Shown piece after piece: positions 24,276-32,522 of a stretch of 64,000 nucleotides of DNA. Source of the stretch: Butyrivibrio proteoclasticus. GTDB lineage: Bacteria > Bacillota > Clostridia > Lachnospirales > Lachnospiraceae. The notes beneath the pieces were generated by a model. That model ran no database searches. It had not been told where the DNA came from and saw only the letters and a list, made by a program, of their open reading frames with translations. The position numbers and the translations under genes were made by a program. Positions within the stretch are counted from its first letter, which is position 1; every line of letters starts with the position of its first letter. The DNA lies in contig NZ_FOXO01000006.1 of assembly GCF_900115735.1 (NCBI RefSeq), positions 62,001 through 126,000 of the forward strand, written 5' to 3'.

Positions 24276-25184
24276 ATGAGTAAGCAGAAAAATAAACTGG
24301 CAGGATTACAAAAGCGAAAAGCCATATCGGGATATTGTTTCATATCACCATTTATTCTTGGTTTTTTGCTGTTCATGATAAAACCTCTTTTTGAATCCTG
24401 TTACATGAGTTTTTGTAACGTTGATCTGTCAGCAGGAAAGGTTACAAAGACATTTTCAGGAATTACCAATTACATATTTGCGTTCAGGGTTGACCCGGAA
24501 TACAACAGGCTTTTGTGGGAGGAACTTTCAAGAATGATGGTTTACTCACTGGCGATCATAGTATTCAGCTTCTTTGTGGCACTTGTACTGAATCAGAAAT
24601 TTAAAGGAAGAGCCCTGGTAAGAGCAATATTCTTTTTACCTGTTATCCTTTCATCCGGCGTGATCGTAGGACTTGAATCAAACAACCAGCTTATGGCAAA
24701 TCTGGCACAGAGTATTGAACAGACAACAGAGGGTGTGAGTATTACAGGAGCTCTTGAATCAATACTTAGAACAACAGGCGTGGGCGTGAGAGCTTTTGAA
24801 CAGGTATTTGAAGTCATAGATAACATTTACGATGTGGCACTTGCTTCCGGAATTCAGATCATCATCTTTTTGTCAGGTCTTCAGACAATCTCATCAAGTA
24901 TGTATGAAGCCGCTGATATAGAAGGATGTACAAAATGGGAGAGTTTGTGGAAGATAACATTCCCAATGATAAGCTCGTTGTTCCTTGTTAACTGGATCTA
25001 CACAGTTGTTGATTTCTGTATGAGATCAGATAATGGAGTAATCGAAAAGATCCAGAAAGTAATGATCGAGCAGCAGCAATATGGAAATGCTTCAGCAATG
25101 TCATGGATCTATTTCATCCTGGTACTTGCATTTGTGGGAATAACATCATTCTTTATTTCTAAGAGGGTTTACTACTATGACTAA
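24276..25184 (+). CDS. Sugar ABC transporter permease, importer 2, first subunit
   Basis: A 302-residue permease (MalF/LplB-like). The first helix reads ISGYCFISPFILGFLLFMI and the EAA loop EAADIEGCTKWESLWKITFP. An insertion of about 60 residues (LAQSIEQTTEGVSITGALES...) sits in the middle, where the family is usually shorter. It overlaps the next permease by 8 bases. Confidence 0.9.
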   Translation: MSKQKNKLAGLQKRKAISGYCFISPFILGFLLFMIKPLFESCYMSFCNVDLSAGKVTKTFSGITNYIFAFRVDPEYNRLLWEELSRMMVYSLAIIVFSFFVALVLNQKFKGRALVRAIFFLPVILSSGVIVGLESNNQLMANLAQSIEQTTEGVSITGALESILRTTGVGVRAFEQVFEVIDNIYDVALASGIQIIIFLSGLQTISSSMYEAADIEGCTKWESLWKITFPMISSLFLVNWIYTVVDFCMRSDNGVIEKIQKVMIEQQQYGNASAMSWIYFILVLAFVGITSFFISKRVYYYD

Positions 25185-26187
25185 TGTAAAAACAAATAGT
25201 GCCTACGCAAAGCAGAGCTTTTGGGAGAGGAACAAACAGTCCGGAGGATATCTGCTTAGAAAAGTAATAGGAGAAAGAGCTGTAAGCATTATAAGATTCA
25301 TTCTTCTTTTTGGAATGTGCTTCATGATCATTCAGCCGATCCTGAATAAAATATCTGTCAGCTTCATGACAGAGCAGGATCTTTATAATCCGGTTGTTAT
25401 CTCTATTCCTGAGCACTTTACAACAGCTAACTACAGACTGGCAGCAGAGCTTATAAGTTTTAAAGAAGCGCTTTTTAATTCAACTCTTATATCACTTACG
25501 ATAGCAGCGCTTCAGATTGCAATGTGCACACTGGTTGGATACGGGTTCGCAAGATTTGAATTTCCATTAAAGAAATTCTGGTTTGCATGTGTGATACTTG
25601 TTATCCTCATTCCGCCACAGACCATTGCCAGCTCACTCCATCTGCACTTCAGATTTTTTGATGTACTTGGTCTTTCACAGCTCATAACAGGTCAGACTAT
25701 TAACCTGAGGGGTTCAAAACTCCCATATTATCTTATGAGCGCCGGATGCATGGGACTTAAGAATGGTCTTTATATCTACATGATAAGGCAGTATTTCAGA
25801 AATATCCCCGGGGATCTGGAAGAAGCCGCTTATGTAGATGGCTGCGGAACATTTAAGACTTTTATCAGGATCATGCTTCCACAGGCAAAGCCAATTCTTA
25901 CATCATGTTTCCTCTTCGCCTTTGTTTGGCAGTGGACAGATGGATTTTATTCAAGAATGTTCCTTGGAAACACAAAGCTTATAAGCACAGGTCTTTCAAG
26001 AATTGTGGATAGTCTCGGAGCATATATTCAGAGAATAAACGGTGTAAAAACAACAATTTCAATAGCTTATTCAAACTGTATTCTCGCAACAGGAACACTT
26101 ATGATCATCGTTCCGCTCATTGTTCTTTATCTTTTTGCACAGAGAGCATTTGTTGAGAGTATCAGTAGCACAGGTATCAAAATGTAA
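25177..26187 (+). CDS. Sugar ABC transporter permease, importer 2, second subunit
   Basis: A 336-residue MalG/YtcP-like permease. The EAA loop is EAAYVDGCGTFKTFIRIMLP and the C-terminus AFVESISSTGIKM is of family type. An N-terminal extension of about 35 residues precedes the first helix. The start lies inside the preceding gene, which shows translational coupling. It should form the channel with the upstream subunit and serve the binding protein at 26258. Confidence 0.91.
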   Translation: MTNVKTNSAYAKQSFWERNKQSGGYLLRKVIGERAVSIIRFILLFGMCFMIIQPILNKISVSFMTEQDLYNPVVISIPEHFTTANYRLAAELISFKEALFNSTLISLTIAALQIAMCTLVGYGFARFEFPLKKFWFACVILVILIPPQTIASSLHLHFRFFDVLGLSQLITGQTINLRGSKLPYYLMSAGCMGLKNGLYIYMIRQYFRNIPGDLEEAAYVDGCGTFKTFIRIMLPQAKPILTSCFLFAFVWQWTDGFYSRMFLGNTKLISTGLSRIVDSLGAYIQRINGVKTTISIAYSNCILATGTLMIIVPLIVLYLFAQRAFVESISSTGIKM

Positions 26188-26195
26188 GGTTCCAC

Positions 26196-26240
26196 CCGGA
26201 CAATAAGTCTGGATAACAATAATATTACCTTAGGGGGTAA
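26196..26240 (+). promoter_or_regulatory. Small hairpins before the second binding-protein gene
   Basis: CCGGAC (26196-26201) pairs with GTCTGG (26207-26212), and TTACC (26225-26229) pairs with GGTAA (26236-26240) just before the AGGAGG ribosome site. A comparable C5/G5 hairpin precedes the third binding-protein gene. Such hairpins may stabilise the binding-protein message relative to the permease part. Confidence 0.45.
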
Positions 26241-26257
26241 AGGAGGATTTTTAGAGT

Positions 26258-27748
26258 ATGAGAAAGTCTCTAACAAACAAAGCAACAGCCGTTATTACAA
26301 TGGCAGCTATGCTTTTTAGCATGGCAGCTTGTGGCTCACAGGAAGCAGCACCTGCAACAACTGATTCTGCTCAGCCAGAAGCAAACACAGAAACAGCTAC
26401 AGCAGAAGCTACTACAGAGGCAGCTGCCGAAGCTACAGAAGCACCATCTGATGAATATGATCCATATCAGGTAATCACAGATGCAAGCGGCAACCCAATC
26501 GACCTTGGCGGAATGGAGATCATCATCCGTGACTGGTGGTCATCAGATGAGCCTGCAGCTCCAGCTAACGATTATGAAGAAGCACTTCAGGAGTACAGAG
26601 ATTGGATTCAGGAGACATACAACTTCACTATCAAATCTCAGGCATTTGGTGACTGGGGTTCAACACCTACAGATTTCGTAGATTATGCTACAACAGGTGG
26701 CGACGAGAACTATCTCTTCACACTTCGTGATGACCCGGCTATCACATCAGCTATGGCTAATGGTCTTATGTATGACCTTTCGACACTTGACTGTCTTGAT
26801 TTCAATGATATTAAGTTCCAGAGAAACAAGCTCCATGAGCAGTATTCTAAAGGAGACAGCATCTATGCTATGTTCGCTGGATATTCAGAAGCACGTACAG
26901 GTGTATATTTCAACAAGAGACTTCTTAAGGATGCCGGAATCGATCCTGAGTCACTTTACGATATGCAGGCTGACGGAACATGGACATGGGATAAGTTCGA
27001 AGAACTTATGCAGAAGGTTCAGCAGGATAAGGACAATGATGGTACTGTAGATGTTTGGGGCCTTACACTTAACGAAGGTAACATGACAACAGCAGCTGTA
27101 TTCTCAAATGGTGGATCATACATCGACAAGGATGCAAGCGGCAAGTATGTATATAACCTTGAGTCTCCTGAGACACTTGAAGCTCTTGAATGGACAGTAA
27201 AGATGTTTACAAACTATGACATGCCAGATCCGGAGGGCGCTGAGTGGGATTACTACAAGGAAGCATTCATCAATGGTATGGCAGCATTCATGGTTGATGA
27301 TGAGTATTGCGCAACACCTGGTAACTTCCTTGAGGATATGCAGGATGAAGTTGGATTCGTTATGTTCCCTAAGGGACCTAAGATGGACGACTACATCAAC
27401 GTTTGGACAAACAACCCAATTGCAATTCCAGCATGCTACGATGCAGACAAGGCTTGGAAGATCGCATTTGCATGGAACCTTTATACAAACGCTCCTTCAG
27501 CTGAGTACCTTGATTACAACGGATATCTTTCAACAGCCAGAAATGGTGTCTTTGATGAGAGAGCAGTTGATGAGACAATCGCTATGATGACAGAAAAGGG
27601 AACAATTGCTTACCACGGAATGATTCCTAACCTCAGTCTTGGCTCAGACTTTGTATGGAACATTGGACCAGGCGTAGTTGTTTCAGAGCAGGTAGAAGCA
27701 ATCCGTGACACATGGAAAGCTTATGTTGACGAAGCAAACGCTCAGTAA
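26258..27748 (+). CDS. Extracellular sugar-binding lipoprotein, importer 2
   Basis: A 496-residue ABC solute-binding lipoprotein. The signal peptide ends in FSMAAC, a lipobox, followed by an Ala/Thr/Glu-rich linker to about residue 65. The binding domain includes YAMFAGYSEARTGVYFNKRL, the common TWTWDKFEELMQKV helix and a late MAAFMVDDEY segment. A strong AAAGGAGG site precedes the ATG. It presumably delivers xylan-derived oligosaccharides to the two upstream permeases. A GC-rich hairpin follows its stop. Confidence 0.92.
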   Translation: MRKSLTNKATAVITMAAMLFSMAACGSQEAAPATTDSAQPEANTETATAEATTEAAAEATEAPSDEYDPYQVITDASGNPIDLGGMEIIIRDWWSSDEPAAPANDYEEALQEYRDWIQETYNFTIKSQAFGDWGSTPTDFVDYATTGGDENYLFTLRDDPAITSAMANGLMYDLSTLDCLDFNDIKFQRNKLHEQYSKGDSIYAMFAGYSEARTGVYFNKRLLKDAGIDPESLYDMQADGTWTWDKFEELMQKVQQDKDNDGTVDVWGLTLNEGNMTTAAVFSNGGSYIDKDASGKYVYNLESPETLEALEWTVKMFTNYDMPDPEGAEWDYYKEAFINGMAAFMVDDEYCATPGNFLEDMQDEVGFVMFPKGPKMDDYINVWTNNPIAIPACYDADKAWKIAFAWNLYTNAPSAEYLDYNGYLSTARNGVFDERAVDETIAMMTEKGTIAYHGMIPNLSLGSDFVWNIGPGVVVSEQVEAIRDTWKAYVDEANAQ

Positions 27749-27754
27749 ATCTGT

Positions 27755-27803
27755 TGGGGGCCCTAAGGCCCCCAAAGATCCTACAAAGAAAAGACCTTTC
27801 TTT
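27755..27803 (+). terminator. GC-rich hairpin after the second importer, partial terminator
   Basis: TTGGGGGCC and GGCCCCCAA (27755-27775) form a very stable stem on a CTA/CTAA loop, but no T-run follows at once. A weaker AAAGAAA/TTTCTTT stem (27785-27803) with T residues comes next. It may reduce transcription into the esterase gene or protect the upstream message from 3' decay. Confidence 0.6.
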
Positions 27804-27809
27804 TTCATA

Positions 27810-29471
27810 ATGCAGGGTAAAGAAATATTTGGAGCGCCTCAGCCTGATGGCCGGGGCGTTCAGTTTCTTTATATGGACTGTGGAAGACTTATAGATGCTG
27901 CAAAATTATCAGGCAACATCGAAGATGAATACATGTTAGAGCTGCTTAAGTCAGCTCAGGGCTTTAAGACGGTTGTCCACAGCATAGGCGTCAGTGTTTC
28001 AGGACGCGATGCAAAAGAGCCGGTGAAATTCGTGCTTGAGATGTATCCTGAACATCCGGGAGAAAAAGCTACGCAGATAACACAGGAGCTTTTCATGGAT
28101 GGCATGGAGACAGTGATAAATCTTGAAGAGATTGATTGGGAAGTTGCAGACAAAGAAGTGGGGCAGATAAGATTTGAGTTTGAAACTTCCGGAATTCAGG
28201 CAGCAGCTGATGTAAGATTCTATCTCAATCAGGGGTTCATTGCTCCGGTTCAGCCAATGGAGCAGCTTGTTGATTTTAAGTCTTCAAGATATAAAAAGAT
28301 GATTTCACAGAGTCTGTTGCATGCCGGAAACACAGCAAGACTTGAAAAAGTGTTAAGTAAGGCCGGAAGCGGTGAGAACGTTACACTTTCTTTTATTGGA
28401 GGATCTATTACACAAGGAGCCGGAGCTATACCAATAAATGAGAAATGCTATGCAAAAGTTTTTGCAGATGAGTTTCAGAAGAGATATATCAAAGGCGGGA
28501 AAGTAAATTTTATCAAGGCAGGTGTTGGAGGAACGCCTTCAGAGCTTGGAATGATAAGATTTGAGCGAGATGTCCTCAGGGACTATGCTGAAAAGCCTGA
28601 TCTTATAGTCATAGAATTTGCTGTAAACGATGAAGGCGACGAGACCAAGGGAGTCTGCTATGAAAGCCTTGTAAGAAAGGCACTGGCACTTCCATGGAAA
28701 CCAGCTGTAGTCTTGCTTTTTGCAGTATTTTCTTTTGACTGGAATCTGCAGGACAGATTAGGACCTGTAGGTATGAGGTATGACATACCGATGGTCAGTG
28801 TTATGGATGCGGTAACAGAGCAGTTTAAACTTCTTCCGGAAGATGGAAGAGTTATATCCAAGAATCAGTTCTTTTATGATGTATACCATCCAAGCAATCT
28901 TGGTCATCAGATAATGAGCGACTGTCTCATAAATCTGATTGATAATGTCAATGAATCAAGAGACACTTCATATGAAGAAGATGATAAACTTCCACATCCG
29001 GTAATAGGTGGGGACTTTGAGAAAGTTGAACTGCTGGATAAAAAAGAGTTAGGGGCTTTAAAAAAGAAATACAAGATAACAAAACTTGACGCCGGTTCTT
29101 TTGACGATGTCGATAAGGATATTCAGCTTGTGGAAATGGATGAAGAGATTATTCCAAAGCCTGAATTTCCGAATAACTGGGCATATAATGGGAAAAGCCC
29201 GGACCCTGAACCTTTTGTAATGAGCATTAACTGCAGTAAGCTGCTGTTGGTGTTCAAGGATTCAGGAAGCGCATCATTTGGAACAGCACAGGTTTTTGTG
29301 GATGAAAAAAAGATAAAGGATGTCAATCCGTTAGAGGTTGGATGGACACATTGTAATGCCGTGATTCTCTTCAATGAAGAGAAAAACAGACAGCACAAAG
29401 TCGAGATTAAAATGGCGGACGGCATGAACGATAAGAAGTTTACAATCCTGGGGTTCGGAGTTGTAAGATAA
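27810..29471 (+). CDS. SGNH/GDSL-type esterase, probable acetylxylan esterase
   Basis: A 553-residue protein without signal peptide. The N-terminal 165 residues are a beta-rich, jelly-roll-like domain. The esterase domain has the SGNH blocks: FIGGSITQGAGAI with the catalytic Ser, KAGVGGTPSE with the block II Gly, VIEFAVND with the block III Asn, and DVYHPSNLGH with the Asp-His pair. A C-terminal beta-rich domain follows. Cytoplasmic deacetylation of imported xylo-oligosaccharides fits the locus. The start at 27810 is the first ATG clear of the binding-protein gene, but it lacks a ribosome site and is uncertain. Confidence 0.83.
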   Translation: MQGKEIFGAPQPDGRGVQFLYMDCGRLIDAAKLSGNIEDEYMLELLKSAQGFKTVVHSIGVSVSGRDAKEPVKFVLEMYPEHPGEKATQITQELFMDGMETVINLEEIDWEVADKEVGQIRFEFETSGIQAAADVRFYLNQGFIAPVQPMEQLVDFKSSRYKKMISQSLLHAGNTARLEKVLSKAGSGENVTLSFIGGSITQGAGAIPINEKCYAKVFADEFQKRYIKGGKVNFIKAGVGGTPSELGMIRFERDVLRDYAEKPDLIVIEFAVNDEGDETKGVCYESLVRKALALPWKPAVVLLFAVFSFDWNLQDRLGPVGMRYDIPMVSVMDAVTEQFKLLPEDGRVISKNQFFYDVYHPSNLGHQIMSDCLINLIDNVNESRDTSYEEDDKLPHPVIGGDFEKVELLDKKELGALKKKYKITKLDAGSFDDVDKDIQLVEMDEEIIPKPEFPNNWAYNGKSPDPEPFVMSINCSKLLLVFKDSGSASFGTAQVFVDEKKIKDVNPLEVGWTHCNAVILFNEEKNRQHKVEIKMADGMNDKKFTILGFGVVR

Positions 29472-29473
29472 TA

Positions 29474-29519
29474 GAAAGTGCTTGTAGAGAAAACTATCTC
29501 TGCAGGCACTTCTTTTATT
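29474..29519 (+). terminator. Rho-independent terminator
   Basis: AAGTGCTTGTAGAGA (29476-29490) pairs with TCTCTGCAGGCACTT (29497-29511) with a few wobbles, followed by CTTTTATT. It directly follows the SGNH esterase gene and closes the long xylan operon. Confidence 0.85.
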
Positions 29520-29618
29520 GTAAGCAATAACTGGGGAGTTATTCGCACTTATAATGAGGTAAAAAATTGCGTGCACAAAGTATAATCATAATAAATATAA
29601 ATGGGAAAGGTTATGATC

Positions 29619-31508
29619 ATGTCTACGCTTAGATTACCGCGTTTACTCTCCGACGGAGCAATTATTCAGAGAAGAAAAAGTATTCATATATGGGGCTGGG
29701 ATGAACCCGGCACAAAGGTTACAGCTACACTTGAAAAGGATCAGGTTAGTGGAGAAACGAATGAAAATGGAAGATTCGATCTGTATCTGCCTGCCCGCGA
29801 GAGCGGCGGCCCATACGAGCTTATAGTAAGTGATGATAAGGGCGAGAAAAAGGTTGTTAAGGATGTAATGCTTGGCCTTGTCTGGCTGTGCTCGGGTCAG
29901 TCTAATATGGAACTTCCACTTACAAGATGTAAGGATCAGTACCCTGAAGTCGTAAAGAACGATGTGAATAGCAGAATACGTACATTCAAGATTGTTGAGG
30001 AGACTTCTTACAGCGGACCTTTAGAGGAACATCACACCGGTAGCTGGACAGAAGTAAAGCACGAGACAATTATGGATTTTTCTGCTGTAGGGTATTTTTT
30101 TGCCAAGCATCTTCAAAAACTTACAGGCCAGACCATAGGAATAATCAATGCAAGCCTAGGTGGCTCAAGGATTTTTGGCTGGATGGGCAGAGAAATGCTT
30201 GAGGGTTATGATGAGCTTTTGGAAGAGGCTGACAGATACGCAGACAAAGAGTTCTATGACGGACAGATCGCCAGAAATATTGCAAATGGCGATGCATGGA
30301 GGAACTCTCTTTATCAGAAAGATGAGGGAATAAAGAACAACTGGCAGCTGGAAAATACAGATGACAGCGACTGGAAAACCTTTGAAGTTCCTGGATTTTT
30401 CAAGGAAACTGAGCTTGACGGATTTATAGGCTCTGTGTGGTTTAGAAAGAAATTTGATCTGCCAAAAGAACTTGCGGGGAAGGCTGCAAGACTCTTTATG
30501 GGAACTATGGTAGACAGCGACACTATTTTTGTAAACGGACAAAAAGTCGGTGAGACAGCTTATCAGTATCCGCCTCGTAAATACGATATTCCTGAAGGAC
30601 TTACAAGAGAAAAGGATAACGAAGTAGTTATAAGACTTTGTGTGGAGAACGGCCTTGGAAGATTTACTCCGGAAAAAGAGCTAAAGATCTTTAATCAGGA
30701 TGCAACCGTTTATCTGAATGGTACTTATAAATATAGGATTGCTGCAGAGTGCGAGCAGATACAGCCTACAGATTTTGTAAACTGGAAAGCAACAGGGCTT
30801 TTTAATGGCATGACAGCTCCCTGTAAAAACTATCCTATAGATGGTGTGGTTTGGTATCAGGGTGAGTCAAATGTTGAAAGAGATGAGGACTATGCTGATC
30901 TTACCAGGAGAATGGTCCTTGGCTACAGAAAGCTTTGGAATGATGAGAATCTTCCTTTTATAGCAGTTCAGCTTCCAAACTTTGTAATAGACCAACTTCC
31001 ATGTAAAGATGATTGGGGAAGATTCAGGCTTGTTCAGAATAAGATACTTGAAATTCCAATGACAGGACTCATTGTTACATTGGGACTTGGAGAGGACAAT
31101 GACCTTCATCCTACCGTAAAAGAGCCTATCGGTGAGAGAATGGCTCTTTGGGCAGCTCATATGAAATATGGCTGCGGCGCAGAATACAAGGGACCGGAAG
31201 CCATAAGCGCAAAGATTGTCACAGAGGATGATGAAGCTTATGCTGAGATAAAACTTTCTCACACTGCAGGCCTTAAAGTTGCTGATGAAGGAAAGGGATA
31301 TGAGCTTCTTGATTTTTATATCGAAAATGAAGAAGGCACTGCACAAATGGCAGAGGCAGCTCTTTTGGGAGATAAGGTATTAGTTAAGATAGATAAAGGA
31401 AGTAAAAAAATAAAACTCAAATGGTGCTGTGAAAATACTTACCACGGCGGCCTTATTGAAAACGAAACAGGCACACCGCTTACACCATTTGAGATTACGA
31501 TAGAATAA
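29619..31508 (+). CDS. SASA-type carbohydrate acetylesterase
   Basis: A 629-residue cytoplasmic esterase of the sialate O-acetylesterase type. In this locus it most likely deacetylates xylo-oligosaccharides. CSGQSNMELPL near residue 90 carries the catalytic Ser. A jelly-roll insertion (about 240-345) of the glycosidase sugar-binding kind splits the domain. VVWYQGESNVERDEDYADL and EDNDLHPTVK supply the later blocks, the last with the Asp-His pair. In-frame ATGs lie at 29601, 29613 and 29619; GGAAAGG is spaced eight bases from 29619, which I prefer. Confidence 0.85.
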   Translation: MSTLRLPRLLSDGAIIQRRKSIHIWGWDEPGTKVTATLEKDQVSGETNENGRFDLYLPARESGGPYELIVSDDKGEKKVVKDVMLGLVWLCSGQSNMELPLTRCKDQYPEVVKNDVNSRIRTFKIVEETSYSGPLEEHHTGSWTEVKHETIMDFSAVGYFFAKHLQKLTGQTIGIINASLGGSRIFGWMGREMLEGYDELLEEADRYADKEFYDGQIARNIANGDAWRNSLYQKDEGIKNNWQLENTDDSDWKTFEVPGFFKETELDGFIGSVWFRKKFDLPKELAGKAARLFMGTMVDSDTIFVNGQKVGETAYQYPPRKYDIPEGLTREKDNEVVIRLCVENGLGRFTPEKELKIFNQDATVYLNGTYKYRIAAECEQIQPTDFVNWKATGLFNGMTAPCKNYPIDGVVWYQGESNVERDEDYADLTRRMVLGYRKLWNDENLPFIAVQLPNFVIDQLPCKDDWGRFRLVQNKILEIPMTGLIVTLGLGEDNDLHPTVKEPIGERMALWAAHMKYGCGAEYKGPEAISAKIVTEDDEAYAEIKLSHTAGLKVADEGKGYELLDFYIENEEGTAQMAEAALLGDKVLVKIDKGSKKIKLKWCCENTYHGGLIENETGTPLTPFEITIE

Positions 31509-31511
31509 TTA

Positions 31512-31554
31512 TTTATAGGTTCCTGGTTTTTTGAGGAAAAACAAAAACCTATGA
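31512..31554. terminator. Likely bidirectional terminator between convergent genes
   Basis: ATAGGTT with GTTTTT on the left and AAAAAC with AACCTAT on the right form an AT-rich imperfect stem between the SASA esterase and the convergent AraC gene, with T or A runs on both sides. Confidence 0.55.
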
Positions 31555-32436
31555 TTTTAAGTCCGCGCCTGCTCTGTAGAGCTTGCGGTATTCTGTAGGT
31601 GAGCAGCCGTTGGTGTCTTTGAACACTCTGTTAAAGGTTGAAAGACTAAAGAATCCTGACTGCATGGCAATGTCCATAACGGAGAGATCTGTGTCACCTA
31701 AAAGTTCCTGGGCCATGAGCACGCGGCGCTTTGTAATGTACTGATAACATGAGATTCCCATGTAAGACTTAAAGAGTCTTTCAAAGTGGAACTTGGAAAA
31801 GCCTGCAATCTCAGCAAGCTGTTCAACGCTAAGGTCATCTGATCTGTGGGAATCAATGTAGTTGGTAACAGAAACAAGCTTGTCGATGTTCTTGCGTTGT
31901 GGGTCATCGTTCACGACACCAGATGTTACATCATTGGGATGCATGCTTCCTATCTGGGCGAGAATAAGAGTTACCAGTGAATAAACAGATATATGCAGGA
32001 ACTCATCGCTTTCGCCATAAAGCCTGTCTATTTCCCAGAAATAGTTCTGAAGGCGGGCGTCCTCAAGAGGATACTCATTCTGCTTGATGTGAACATAAGG
32101 CGGAAGAGTTTTAAGAAGAGGAACAAGTGATGAAACCTGAGAATATCCACCGATATCAAACAGGAGAATCAGCTTTTCGCCGCCGGGAGTATCTGAGAGA
32201 TATTCGTGCAAGGTTCCGGGTGCTATAAGCACAATGTCACCGGGGTTACAGCAGATCATGGACTGTGTATCATTGTGGAACTTGATATTCAGAGTTCCGG
32301 AAACTATGAGAATCAGCTCAACTTCGTTGTGCCAGTGCAGAGGATATTCCGAAAGTGTGTTGTGATATAAAAGAACACCCTTTAGTGTGTCATAAAAGAT
32401 GTCTTCACGAGCCTGTTCATTGATGTCACTTATCAT
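31549..32436 (-). CDS. AraC family transcriptional regulator
   Basis: A 295-residue regulator. The cupin sensor shows LHWHNEVELILIVSG and GDIVLIAPGTLHEY. The C-terminal double helix-turn-helix reads LSVEQLAEIAGFSKFHFERL and LSVMDIAMQSGFFSLSTFNR, then GCSPTEYRKLY. ATG at 32436 follows TAGGAG and is preferred over an in-frame TTG 27 bases upstream. It is divergent from the alpha-glucuronidase gene across 86 bp, so control of GH67 by glucuronoxylan fragments is a reasonable guess. Confidence 0.93.
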   Translation of the reverse strand: MISDINEQAREDIFYDTLKGVLLYHNTLSEYPLHWHNEVELILIVSGTLNIKFHNDTQSMICCNPGDIVLIAPGTLHEYLSDTPGGEKLILLFDIGGYSQVSSLVPLLKTLPPYVHIKQNEYPLEDARLQNYFWEIDRLYGESDEFLHISVYSLVTLILAQIGSMHPNDVTSGVVNDDPQRKNIDKLVSVTNYIDSHRSDDLSVEQLAEIAGFSKFHFERLFKSYMGISCYQYITKRRVLMAQELLGDTDLSVMDIAMQSGFFSLSTFNRVFKDTNGCSPTEYRKLYRAGADLKS

Positions 32437-32522
32437 GTTAATTACGCTCCTAGGAAACTGCAAGATTACGTGGAATATTTTATCATAAAAGAAGATTTTT
32501 TGGAGAAAGGATTTGAACTAAA

